Below, piece by piece: positions 26,201 to 33,442 of a DNA stretch of 64,000 nt (position 1 is its first letter; each line of letters starts with the position of its first letter). The stretch is taken from the NCBI RefSeq assembly GCF_002300165.1, contig NZ_MLCE01000026.1:124001-188000 (forward strand), read 5' to 3'. The notes under the pieces were generated by a model. That model was not told the DNA's origin, ran no database searches, and was given only the letters and a program-made list of their open reading frames with translations. This stretch comes from Streptomyces sp. Tue6028. GTDB lineage: Bacteria > Actinomycetota > Actinomycetes > Streptomycetales > Streptomycetaceae. Position numbers and translations under genes: made by a program.

Positions 26201-26272
26201 CAGCATGTCCACACCATCTCTGCGCGCTCCCGCAACCGGCCCTACTGGGACTTCGAACCCCAGTCGACCTGA
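23261..26272 (+). CDS. fxsT: FxsT-type TIR-like/NB-ARC/TPR protein
   Basis: 1003-aa STAND-type protein. The N-terminal 140 residues form a TIR-like or SEFIR-like domain (TISFAGFNRAWAAWIGDRLERRGHRVVYQRWD). An NB-ARC NTPase follows, with Walker A GMSGVGKT at 211-218, LLILDGADEPDQIWDLVP as Walker B, and GHVLITSRNPEW. From about residue 570 to the end there are TPR repeats of about 42 residues with the LGENHP/LGETDP spacing motif. It matches the FxSxx-system TPR protein. ATG 23261 with GGGGAGG is preferred over the earlier in-frame start. STAND proteins switch on after ligand binding to the repeats, so the modified peptide is a candidate ligand. Confidence 0.9.
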   Translation: MSGARTPVGPTERGAAKQTVTISFAGFNRAWAAWIGDRLERRGHRVVYQRWDSPAEVALVDLLRDLMLAQGRILVIVSEWYFQLGPRTHEEWNTALREVVAPDPARFAAVSVTNSTLPAAAAVLGAVELNNMGADEAERRVLDRLDLPADPLPAPADGTRQGPRFPAAMPEVWGGVPRRNTRFTGREPLLNDAYHLLQGAEPGAGVVTLHGMSGVGKTQLAAEYVYRFGSEYDVVWWVNAEKRVTYRRRLAELAPQLGLSTGAEYGERLRAVRDSLRRGDPYARWLLILDGADEPDQIWDLVPNGPGHVLITSRNPEWSEHNSRLLEVPVYDRDESVAFIRRRAPRLSEAEADQLAEALEDLPLLLDQTAGWLNDSALSVEEYIGLLEGGIDQDVVKISTDFPVAFQTAWSILLNKLRDTVPESVDLLRLCTFFAPGFIPVRLLKEMPHDELPEQIAGLLNDPLLWNKAINQLRQYSVVRLESHESAGDETASSGESLYLHRMVHQIVHKDMPDEDRTEFIEVVRRALAAADPRRPTDTRLWPGYAEIVPHLKYADVLQSKDPAVQSLVFNCLRYMYISGEYRAGIKLGERALKAWRRLLGENHPRIWELTHHYANLLRAVGDYQRTEAIERAAVDHLREQRGEQDLDHSRAVSGLAADLRGLARYDEALTLSQRLLVTYRDLLGEQDSRTLGAQNNLAVSLRLLGRYQEALDTDRRTLEARRLLLRARHPWTLNSENSYATDLRLLGRYAEAASIQTKNMRENRIVMGADRPQTLDAEHNLALCHYRSGDRATAGPMLSRVLERCERVLGETDPQTLRFATTTSCFAREHGDIDQARELGESVVARYEVMLAEGHPYIAGVRANHALVLRSVGERDHAHVLIEQSLADMTAAVGEAHPWTLGCAINAAALRNLVGDPEGAAALSRTAVTQAGETLGRTHPLTLSARVALAADLRGLRERQQAEKIEQEALADLAATLGDQHVHTISARSRNRPYWDFEPQST

Positions 26273-26292
26273 GCGTCACCGCACGCGCGCCG

Positions 26293-26329
26293 AAGGCCCG
26301 TACCCCTGGTGAAAGGGGTGCGGGCCTTT
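26293..26329 (+). terminator. Terminator after fxsT
   Basis: AAGGCCCGTACCCCT pairs with AGGGGTGCGGGCCTT (one G-T wobble) around a short loop and is followed by TTGT. It closes the accessory operon. Confidence 0.8.
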
Positions 26330-26461
26330 GTGGTGCGCACTGTCGAATACCAGGTCGACTCCCAGAAGTGTGGGGCAAGCACTTTCAAGTTGTCGCGGAC
26401 CGGACGCCTTCGGAAGTTCACTGCTGAACGGGAGAAAACCGCAGTGCCGAAGGGAGAAGCT

Positions 26462-26908
26462 GTGCCGCACGACGATGAGCCGGCCAAGCGGAATGTGGCG
26501 CTGGTCGAACGGATGTATGAGCTCTTCAATACCGGGGACCTGAGCCTCCTGAAGGAAGAAGTCTTCGCGGCGGACCTCGTATGGACGCTGCCCGGACGCA
26601 ATCCGGTCGGTGGGGTCAAGAACGGACCGGACGAGGTCATCGCCTTCTTCGGCGGTCTCGTCAATTCGGGAATCAAGGTCGACATCGTTCAGATCGACGC
26701 CTGGGGCGACGACACCGTGGTCGAGGTGCACCGCGGATACGGCGAATCCCGGGGCGCCGTGCTGGACGCGCTGAACTGCACGCACTACCGCATTCGCGAC
26801 GGGCGCATCGCGGAAGTCCAGGTCTACATGAGCGACCAGTACGCGGCCGACAACTTCTTCTGGGCCGCTTACGACTTGGCCCCCATTCCGGACAGGTGGG
26901 CCAAGTAG
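26462..26908 (+). CDS. SnoaL/NTF2-like protein
   Basis: 148-aa NTF2-fold protein. The typical first helix (RNVALVERMYELFNTGDLSLLKEEVFAADLVWTLPGRNP) and the closing strands YRIRDGRIAEVQVYMSDQY are clear. Members are small cone-shaped enzymes or ligand binders (cyclases, hydroxylases, isomerases) in polyketide tailoring and catabolism. The GTG at 26462 with AGGGAGAAGC is preferred; an in-frame GTG lies six codons upstream. It is 42 bp from the next gene, a tautomerase/NTF2 fusion, with which it forms a likely operon. The substrate is unknown. Confidence 0.82.
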   Translation: MPHDDEPAKRNVALVERMYELFNTGDLSLLKEEVFAADLVWTLPGRNPVGGVKNGPDEVIAFFGGLVNSGIKVDIVQIDAWGDDTVVEVHRGYGESRGAVLDALNCTHYRIRDGRIAEVQVYMSDQYAADNFFWAAYDLAPIPDRWAK

Positions 26909-26950
26909 CAGGCCCGCACCCTTAGGTCGGAACCCAGACAGGAGACACAC

Positions 26951-27583
26951 ATGCCCATCATCGAGCTCACCCTGGTCGAGGGATTCGCCGACGACGACCA
27001 GAAGTCGGATGTCATCACCCGGCTCGCGAACGTGGTCGTCGACGTCTTCGGCGAGATCACCAAGCCGAACATCTTCTCCCTCATCCGGGAAGTGAAGCCC
27101 GGCTCCTGGTCCATCGGCGGTGTCGTCGCGGACGCGGAGATGGTGGCCGGCGGCAAGGCCATCTCCAACGAGCAGATCGCCCACCGTCTCGACGAGGCGC
27201 GCGTGGTCGCCGCCTACGCGGCGCTGGCGAGCGGCGACCGTGCCGAGATCGACAAGTACTGGGATGCCGACATGACGTGGCTGGTTCCCGGTGAGGCGCC
27301 GGTCTCGGGCCTCAAGCAGGGCCTCGACAACTTCCTCTCCTTCATGGGCGAGGTGGGCGCGCTCGCCGACAACTCCTTCGTCATGGAGCGTTCGGCCACC
27401 CTCGTGCTCGGCGACACCAGCGTCGACCTGACGCACAACACCGCCACGCGCGCCGGTGACACGTCCCGCAAGCTCGACATCGACGTGGTGCACGTCATGC
27501 GCTGGCGCGACGGCAAGATCGTCGAGGGTCGCGGCGCGATCTTCGGCAGCGGCACCACCGAGTACAACGAGTTCTTCGCCTGA
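26951..27583 (+). CDS. 4-oxalocrotonate-tautomerase-like domain fused to an NTF2-like domain
   Basis: 210-aa fusion. Residues 1-75 are a tautomerase unit with the nucleophilic Pro directly after Met (MPIIELTLVEG), followed by helices and strands in family order (DDDQKSDVITRLANVVVDVFGEI). Residues about 80-210 form an NTF2-like fold (ARVVAAYAALASGDRAEIDKYWDADMTWLVPG, VMRWRDGKIVEGRGAIFG). The ATG has an AGGAGA site. Both folds handle small ketones or enols, so a two-step isomerisation/cyclisation enzyme is plausible but unproven. The preceding gene supplies a second, free NTF2 protein. A perfect terminator follows 40 bp later. Confidence 0.85.
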   Translation: MPIIELTLVEGFADDDQKSDVITRLANVVVDVFGEITKPNIFSLIREVKPGSWSIGGVVADAEMVAGGKAISNEQIAHRLDEARVVAAYAALASGDRAEIDKYWDADMTWLVPGEAPVSGLKQGLDNFLSFMGEVGALADNSFVMERSATLVLGDTSVDLTHNTATRAGDTSRKLDIDVVHVMRWRDGKIVEGRGAIFGSGTTEYNEFFA

Positions 27584-27622
27584 GCTGCCCGGCCGCGGCC
27601 CGCGACGCGGGCCGCGACCGGA

Positions 27623-27664
27623 CGACGGTGGGCCGGGAGGCAGGTGCCTCCCGGCCCACCGTCG
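27623..27664. terminator. Bidirectional terminator between convergent genes
   Basis: A perfect 20-bp stem (27623-27642 with 27645-27664) and a GG loop lie between the tautomerase fusion and the aldo/keto reductase gene. Confidence 0.85.
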
Positions 27665-27699
27665 CGTCGTGCGCCGACTCCGCGCGCTGTCCCGGGTGT

Positions 27700-28725
27700 T
27701 CAGCGACCGCGCGGGACGACCCGGTGCCCCACCGAGCCGTAGACCCACTGAGCCGTCTGCTCGATGAAGTCGAGCGGGAACCCGCGGCTGAACTCTGTCG
27801 GCGCCTCCAGCCTGGTCAGCTGCTCCGCGGAGAGCGACAGGCCGGCGGCGCCCAGGTTGTCGGTGAGCTGGTCGAGCGTACGGACGCCCACGATCGGGTG
27901 CACCGACCTGTACCGTGCCCGCGTCCAGGCGATCGCCACCTGGGAGGGCGTGGCGTCCAGTTCGTCCGCGACCTCGGCCACGGCCTCCGCGACGGCACGG
28001 TCGCGCGGACTCATGTCCTGCGCCGACATGCGGGTCGGGCCGGTCGGCCTGCGGTCGGGCCGGGTGTACTTGCCGGAGAGGGCGCCGCTGGCCAGCGGAC
28101 CCCAGCCCGCCACGGACAGCCCGGTCGCCTCCGCCATCGGCAGCACCTCGCGCTCGACGTCCCGGTTGAGCAGGTTGTACGGCACCTGGACCGCCGAGAA
28201 CGGGGTCCAGCCGTGCTGCTCCGCCAGTGTGTTGGCCCGCGCCACCACCCAGGCGGGAGTGTCGGAGATGCCGAGGTAGAGGACCTTCCCCGAGCGCACC
28301 ACGTCGTCGAGGGCGCGCATCGTCTCCTCGATCGGCGTGTTCGGGTCCCAGATGTGCACCCAGTAGAGGTCGATGTAGTCCGTCCGCAGCCGGCGGAGAC
28401 TGGTCTCGAGGGACAGCCTCAGGTTCTTCCGGTGATTACCGGAGGCGTTGGGGTCCGAGGCGTCGCGGTAGAGCGTGTACTTGGTGGACAGAACGAATCG
28501 GTCCCGGTCCTTCTTCAGTAATTCCCCGAGAATTTCCTCGCTTTCCCCTTCGCCATAGTTCACCGCGGTGTCGATGACATTTCCGCCGGCCTGCGCATAG
28601 GCTTCGACGATACGTTCGTATTCCTTGTGCGCATTACCGTCGCGGTCCCGTCCGTGGAACGTCATGGCGCCGAGGAACAGTTCAGACACCCGTAGCCCCG
28701 TCTGCCCCAGCAGTTGATAGAGCAT
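27700..28725 (-). CDS. Aldo/keto reductase
   Basis: 341-aa NADPH-dependent oxidoreductase of the AKR superfamily. The catalytic Asp and Tyr are seen in NVIDTAVNYGEGESEEILG, the His in IDLYWVHIWDPNTPIEETM, and the C-terminal cofactor region has VHPIVGVRTLDQL. Its length fits the tyrosine-auxotrophy/YajO-like branch. ATG 28725 has a clear AGGAGG site upstream; the longer frame is ignored. It is divergent from the F420/NADP reductase-like gene and convergent with the tautomerase fusion. Likely substrate: a small carbonyl compound made or handled by this cluster. Confidence 0.9.
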   Translation of the reverse strand: MLYQLLGQTGLRVSELFLGAMTFHGRDRDGNAHKEYERIVEAYAQAGGNVIDTAVNYGEGESEEILGELLKKDRDRFVLSTKYTLYRDASDPNASGNHRKNLRLSLETSLRRLRTDYIDLYWVHIWDPNTPIEETMRALDDVVRSGKVLYLGISDTPAWVVARANTLAEQHGWTPFSAVQVPYNLLNRDVEREVLPMAEATGLSVAGWGPLASGALSGKYTRPDRRPTGPTRMSAQDMSPRDRAVAEAVAEVADELDATPSQVAIAWTRARYRSVHPIVGVRTLDQLTDNLGAAGLSLSAEQLTRLEAPTEFSRGFPLDFIEQTAQWVYGSVGHRVVPRGR

Positions 28726-29024
28726 GTCTGTCCTCCTGTGTAGAACTCGGCCGCATGCTAGACGGCTGAGCTGCCGTGACACGCGTAGCACCGCGCGAGG
28801 CGACCGCACTGCGTCAGGTCGCGGCGCCCGGCGGTCCTCGCGCGGCACACCATCGTGGGCGGTGCGCCGTGGCCCGTGGCGGGCGTCATCACGAAGCACC
28901 GGCGGCGACTTGACACAGTTCCCGCACGGCGGCCACGGCCCCGGGCGGGCCCGCATTTCCGGTGCTAGCAATAAGAGCGGGCGATATCGCCTTCGTATGC
29001 CGGACAACCGGAAGGATGCATCGC

Positions 29025-29714
29025 ATGCGCATCGGCGTATTGGGCACCGGAATGGTCGGAAAGGCCATAGCTTCTCGCCTTGTGGAAGTCGGACATGAAG
29101 TGCGTCTGGGGTCGCGGACCTCGGACAACGCGAATCTGCTGAATTGGGTCGAGGAGAACGGCGAGTCGGCCAGTGGCGGTACGTTCGCCGACGCCGCCGC
29201 CTTCGGATCCGTCGTCGTGAACGCCACCCGGGGCATCATCTCGCTCGACGTGCTGGAGGCGGCCGGCGAGGAGAATCTCGCCGGCAAGACCATCATGGAT
29301 GTGGCGAACCCGCTGGTCATCACCAGTGAGGTGGAGCCGCCCTCGCTCGGCATTCTCAACGACGACAGCCTCGGCGAGCGCATCCAGCGCCGTTTCCCGA
29401 CGGCGCGGGTGGTGAAGACGCTCAACACCATGAACTGCGACATCATGGTGAATCCGAAGGTGCTGTCCGGACACCACAACGTCTTCGTGAGCGGCAACGA
29501 CAAGGCCGCCAAGGACGAGGTCGCCTCCCTGCTCGGCCAGTTCGGCTGGGGCGAGGACACCATTTTCGACCTGGGTGACATCACGACGGCCCGGGGTCCC
29601 GAGATGTTCGTCGCTCTCTATTCCCGGATGTTCCTGAAGATCCGGCACCTGCACTTCAACATCTCGGTCGTCTGGGACCCGAACGTGGAGCCGTTGCTGC
29701 CCGACGGGGTGTGA
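29025..29714 (+). CDS. NADPH-dependent F420 reductase-like / NAD(P)-binding protein
   Basis: 229-aa Rossmann protein. It starts directly with the dinucleotide fold (MRIGVLGTGMVGKAIASRLVEVGHEVRLGSR) and continues with the family pattern VVVNATRGIISLDVLE, LAGKTIMDVANPL and VVKTLNTMNC. It resembles the F420H2:NADP oxidoreductase (FNO-like) family, though many members act as other NAD(P) reductases. ATG 29025 with GGAAGG nine bases upstream is chosen; an ATG at 29016 is possible. A divergent interval of about 300 bp upstream (28726-29024) holds its promoter. It is followed closely by the exporter gene, so they are probably co-transcribed. Confidence 0.82.
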   Translation: MRIGVLGTGMVGKAIASRLVEVGHEVRLGSRTSDNANLLNWVEENGESASGGTFADAAAFGSVVVNATRGIISLDVLEAAGEENLAGKTIMDVANPLVITSEVEPPSLGILNDDSLGERIQRRFPTARVVKTLNTMNCDIMVNPKVLSGHHNVFVSGNDKAAKDEVASLLGQFGWGEDTIFDLGDITTARGPEMFVALYSRMFLKIRHLHFNISVVWDPNVEPLLPDGV

Positions 29715-29764
29715 CGGAAGGCGGCTCGGTCCCCACGGGGCAGAGTTCAGAATTCGAGGAGCGT

Positions 29765-31243
29765 ATGACAGCCGTGAAATCGGTAATCGACCGGCGCTGG
29801 GGTGTCTTCACCCTGCTGGCCATAGCGCAGTTCGTGGTAATCCTGGACATCAGCGTCGTCAACATCGCACTGCCGTCGATGCAAGCCCCGCTGGGGTTCA
29901 CCCAGGACGGTCTGCAGTGGGTTGTCGACGCCTACATGCTGACATTCGGCGGCTTCCTGCTCCTGGGCGGGCGTGCGGCCGACCTGTTCGGCCGCAAGCG
30001 GGTCTTCCTGCTCGGGCTGACCCTGTTCGGGCTCGCCTCCTTCGCCTGCGGTTTCGCCGACACCAGCGGACAGCTGGTGGCGGCGCGTGCGGCACAGGGG
30101 CTGGGCGGTGCGCTGATGTCGCCCGCGGCCCTCTCACTGGTCGTCGTGACCTTCCCGGAGGAGCGTGAGCGCAACCGGGCGATGGCCCTGTGGGGCGCCG
30201 TCGCCGCCGCCGGTGGCGCGGCCGGCGTGGTGCTCGGCGGTGTGCTGACCGACGCCTTCGGCTGGGAGTGGGTCTTCTGGATCAACGTGCCCCTGACGCT
30301 GGGCGGCGCGCTGGTCGGCGTACGCCTGCTCACCGAGGCCGAACGCAGCGGCAACGCCCGCCACTTCGACCTGCTCGGCGCGATCAGCGTGACGGCCGGT
30401 CTGTCCGCGCTGATCTACGGGTTCGTGCGGATCGGTGAGCACGGCTGGGACGGTCGCGCGGGCGTGGCGCTGGCCGCCGCGGTGGTCCTGCTCGCCGTCT
30501 TCGTGGTCACCGAGCTCAATGTGCCCGAGCCCGTGGTCGACTTCAGCATCTTCCGGGTGCGTGGGCTCAGCGCCGCGAACGTCATCATGCTGATGTTCTC
30601 GGCCGGTGCCGTGGCCATGACCTTCTTCGTCACCATCTACGTCCAACGCGTGCTGGACTACGGTCCGATCGCGGCCGGGCTGTGCTTCCTGCCGATCGCG
30701 GTGGGCCAGGTGATCACGTCCCAGGTGGTCGTCGGCCGGCTCATGGGCAAGCTGCACATCTTCACCATCCTCGTGATCGGGCTCGGCCTGACCGCCGTGT
30801 CCTTCCTGTGGTTCGCCCAGCTGTCGACGGACGGCTCCTTCCTCCGGAGCATCCTCGGCCCCGGGCTCCTGCTCGCGGTCGGCAGCGGGTTCGCCTTCAC
30901 GGCGCTCGTGGTGTCCTCCGTGTCGGGTGTCGACCCGGAGCGCTCCGGCATCGCCGGCGGCATGATCAACATGTCCCAGCAGATCGGTGGCGCCCTGGGG
31001 CTCGCCATCCTCGCCTCCGTGGCGAACTGGCGGAGCGACCGGATCGCGGACGGGCCGGTGGACGACTCCGCGCTCACCGCCGGGTTCCGGCTCGGCTTCC
31101 TGGTGGCCGCCGCGTTGATCATCGTGGGTGCGCTGATCGGCTGGATGGCGACGCGTACGCGGCCGGCCGCGCAGAGTGCGCCCGCCGCGCGGGTCATCGA
31201 GACCGCGGTCGACGAACAGCACGCCTCGGGGGCCGCCTCCTAG
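29765..31243 (+). CDS. MFS drug exporter, DHA2 (EmrB/QacA) type with 14 membrane segments
   Basis: 492-aa transporter. It has the DHA2 motif C-like segment, motif A (GGRAADLFGRKRVFLLG), and the N-terminal D1 motif (LDISVVNIALPSMQ). The length and periodic hydrophobic segments fit a 14-TM proton-driven exporter. ATG 29765 follows GAGGAG closely; a GTG at 29711 overlapping the preceding stop would add 18 residues and cannot be excluded. It is the only exporter in the 26-36 kb enzyme cluster and probably exports the product or a toxic substrate. A terminator lies about 40 bp downstream. Confidence 0.92.
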   Translation: MTAVKSVIDRRWGVFTLLAIAQFVVILDISVVNIALPSMQAPLGFTQDGLQWVVDAYMLTFGGFLLLGGRAADLFGRKRVFLLGLTLFGLASFACGFADTSGQLVAARAAQGLGGALMSPAALSLVVVTFPEERERNRAMALWGAVAAAGGAAGVVLGGVLTDAFGWEWVFWINVPLTLGGALVGVRLLTEAERSGNARHFDLLGAISVTAGLSALIYGFVRIGEHGWDGRAGVALAAAVVLLAVFVVTELNVPEPVVDFSIFRVRGLSAANVIMLMFSAGAVAMTFFVTIYVQRVLDYGPIAAGLCFLPIAVGQVITSQVVVGRLMGKLHIFTILVIGLGLTAVSFLWFAQLSTDGSFLRSILGPGLLLAVGSGFAFTALVVSSVSGVDPERSGIAGGMINMSQQIGGALGLAILASVANWRSDRIADGPVDDSALTAGFRLGFLVAAALIIVGALIGWMATRTRPAAQSAPAARVIETAVDEQHASGAAS

Positions 31244-31285
31244 CGAGTCGCGGGCCCACGTCGCACCGAACGTGGCCGCCCCCCT

Positions 31286-31321
31286 GCCCCCGCCGTCATC
31301 TCCTCCCCCGACGGCGGGGGC
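31286..31321 (+). terminator. Terminator after the MFS exporter
   Basis: GCCCCCGCCGTC (31286-31297) pairs perfectly with GACGGCGGGGGC (31310-31321), followed by CTTCG. Confidence 0.8.
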
Positions 31322-31363
31322 CTTCGCATGCGCCGGCCCACCTGGGAACGGCCGTTCTTTGCC

Positions 31364-31510
31364 CCCTCCGCCCCTGCCCGTCCCGTACCCGGGGCTCCGG
31401 CCCCGGACCCCGCTCCTCAAACGCCGGAGGGGCTGTTTCAGCCCGTCCGGCGCTTGAGGACGAGGCCGTTCAGGCCGATCGGGGGTCTGGGGGCGGAGCC
31501 CCCGGAGGGC
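31364..31510. repeat. Palindromic interspersed element, copy 2 (right end missing)
   Basis: This is near-identical to 5078-5250: it has the same left terminal repeat and the CTCCTCAAACGCCGG core, here once instead of twice. It also has the inverted CCGGCGCTTGAGGA and the GGGGGTCTGGGGGCGGAGCC block. The right terminal inverted repeat of copy 1 is absent. It lies between a + strand terminator and a convergent gene. Confidence 0.8.
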
Positions 31511-31587
31511 GCGCACACGCGTGCACCGGGCGGCGTGTTTCCGGTGCCGCCCGGTGCGGGTGGGGGGTCCTGCGGGGGTGTGGGCCG

Positions 31588-32046
31588 TCAGGCGTTCGCG
31601 CCCAGCGCGCTCACCACGTACTCCAGGGCGCCCATGGCCTTGGCGGTGCCGAGGCCGTCCATGTAGTCGCGGGCGTGGACGATCCGGCCGTCCCGGACCC
31701 GCAGGACCAGGATGCTGGGGACGAGGAAGGACTCGCCCGTCGTCGAGATCGTCCCCTCGAAGAAGCGCTCCGCGATGACGAGTTCGCGGTCCTTGCCCTC
31801 GTGGACGGCGACCTCGACGACCTTCTCCGTCCGCGCCGGGCTCTGCTCCCAGGCGGCCCGGTAGCCGGCCCGGACCTCTTCGCGGCCGTGGTAGTCGGTG
31901 ACCCCGGGGAACAGGAACGGGAACTCGTGGACGGCGTCGACCGCGTACAGCTCGGCGACGGCGTCCGCGTCCGCAGCGACGATCGCTCGGTGGTAGGCCT
32001 CCAGGACCTCGCGGGGGCTCAGGTCCGTGCTCGGGGTGTCGGGCAT
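31588..32046 (-). CDS. SnoaL/NTF2-like protein (third in the cluster)
   Basis: 152-aa NTF2-fold protein with REVLEAYHRAIVAADADAVAELYAVDAVHEFPFLFPG at the N-terminus and the typical end strand LVLRVRDGRIVHARDYMDGL. ATG 32046 has a weak GAAAGGATC site; the longer frame (32388) is GC-driven. It is read away from the DJ-1/ThDP/glgE operon. Its closest clear relatives would be ketosteroid-isomerase-like proteins. Whether it works with the two NTF2 proteins at 26-27 kb is unknown. Confidence 0.82.
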   Translation of the reverse strand: MPDTPSTDLSPREVLEAYHRAIVAADADAVAELYAVDAVHEFPFLFPGVTDYHGREEVRAGYRAAWEQSPARTEKVVEVAVHEGKDRELVIAERFFEGTISTTGESFLVPSILVLRVRDGRIVHARDYMDGLGTAKAMGALEYVVSALGANA

Positions 32047-32534
32047 GGCTGGGGATCCTTTCGGTCGGCGCACGGTTCGGGCGGCGCACGGACGCTCCTC
32101 GTCCGTCGGCGCACAGCCGGTTCTCATCCTTGGCCCCGGGGACCGGCGCGACCGGGCTCCCGCGCGACAGCGGGCGTACATCGCCAAGTCGGGGCGGAGA
32201 CAGGCTGATCTCGGCTCGGGGCCGCCCGCGGACCGCACGGCACACGCCGCCGGCACCCGGCCGCGACCCGCACGGAAAGCCGCTCCGGCCCCGCACGGGA
32301 ACACACCCCGACCTGCGAAGGAACCGGTCGACGCGCTTCCGGGCACCGGTCCGTCGGCTACCGGGACCGCGCCCCGCCCGGCAGGCACCGGAGGAATGCC
32401 CGATGTGCGGAAGTGTTTCCGGCCACTTGCCGATATGGACCCATCACATCAGCCACTCGTGGTCGGCCCGAACCCGCGGAACGTAGACATGAGTTCGACG
32501 GTTCGCGGACCGAACCGAACGAGAGGACATCCCC
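32047..32534. promoter_or_regulatory. Divergent intergenic region with candidate operator
   Basis: About 490 bp between the NTF2 gene and the DJ-1/ThDP/glgE operon. A palindrome GGTTCG-CGGAC-CGAACC is at 32500-32516, shortly before the GAGAGG ribosome site of the DJ-1 gene, and related CGAACC half sites are nearby (32469, 32514). No gene is supported here. Confidence 0.5.
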
Positions 32535-33374
32535 ATGAGCAAGCGCATCCTCGTCGTCCTGTCCGAATACGGGTACTGGGGCGAAGAGTTGATCGGCCCT
32601 CTGGAGACCTTCGACAAGGCCGGGTACCACGTCAGTTTCGCCACGCCGACCGGAAAGCGTCCGGTGGCGCTGCCGCCGAGCATGGACCCCGACTACATCG
32701 ACCCGCCCCTCGGCCGCTCGGTCACGACGCCCGAGATGGCGGCGAAGGTCCGGGCCATCGACAGCTCCTCCCGCCTCGACGACCCGCTCGACCTGTCGTC
32801 CTGGCTGCCCGACCGCCCCTACCGCAGCAAGCCGTACTTCCTGCGGGACTGGGAGGCGTACAACACCCGCCTGGAGCAGATCCGCGAGCAGATCGCGGGC
32901 CGCTACGACGCGCTGCTCGTCGTCGGCGGCAGCGGCCCGATCGTCGACCTCGCCAACAACTGGCGGGTCCACGACCTGATCCTCGCCTTCCACGCCCTCG
33001 ACCTGCCGATCGCCGCCGAGTGCTACGGAGTGGCCGCGCTGGCCTTCGCCCGCGATCAGGAGGACCGCAGCTCCATCATCCGCGGCAAGCACGTCACCGG
33101 GCACTGCATCGAGTACGACTACAAGGACGGCACCGGCTTCATGGGCACCGACTTCGTGATCGGCCCGCCGCCGTACCCGCTGGAGTACATCCTGCGCGAC
33201 GCGACCGGCCCCGACGGCGCCTTCCACGGCAACTTCGGCAGGACGACCTCCGTCATCGTCGACTACCCGTTCATCACCGGTCGTTCGACGCCCGACTCGT
33301 ACCTGACCGGCGAGAAGGTCGTCGAGGTGCTGGAGAACGGCCTGCGCCAGTGGGGTTTCAGGGCCGCCGGCTGA
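32535..33374 (+). CDS. DJ-1/PfpI-superfamily protein (type 1 glutamine amidotransferase-like), long form
   Basis: 279-aa protein of the DJ-1/PfpI fold. The start KRILVVLSEYGYWGEELIGPLETFDKAGY is typical, and the nucleophile elbow AAECYGVAAL puts the reactive Cys at residue 163. A central insert (DPLDLSSWLPDRPYRSKPYFLRDWEAY) resembles Hsp31-like members. Activities known in the fold include glyoxalase III, deglycase and chaperone; none can be assigned. GAGAGG precedes the ATG. It is the first gene of a tight series DJ-1, ThDP enzyme, DJ-1, glgE, mak. Confidence 0.85.
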   Translation: MSKRILVVLSEYGYWGEELIGPLETFDKAGYHVSFATPTGKRPVALPPSMDPDYIDPPLGRSVTTPEMAAKVRAIDSSSRLDDPLDLSSWLPDRPYRSKPYFLRDWEAYNTRLEQIREQIAGRYDALLVVGGSGPIVDLANNWRVHDLILAFHALDLPIAAECYGVAALAFARDQEDRSSIIRGKHVTGHCIEYDYKDGTGFMGTDFVIGPPPYPLEYILRDATGPDGAFHGNFGRTTSVIVDYPFITGRSTPDSYLTGEKVVEVLENGLRQWGFRAAG

Positions 33375-33442
33375 CGGCCCGGGCACGGCCGGGGGTCCGG
33401 GGGACCCCCGGAAGGCACAGTCGATCGAGAGGTGGACGCATC

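Noticed and set aside
23228..26212. 994-aa antisense frame opposite fxsT
   Set aside because: Shadow of a TPR gene; no recognisable motif or start site.
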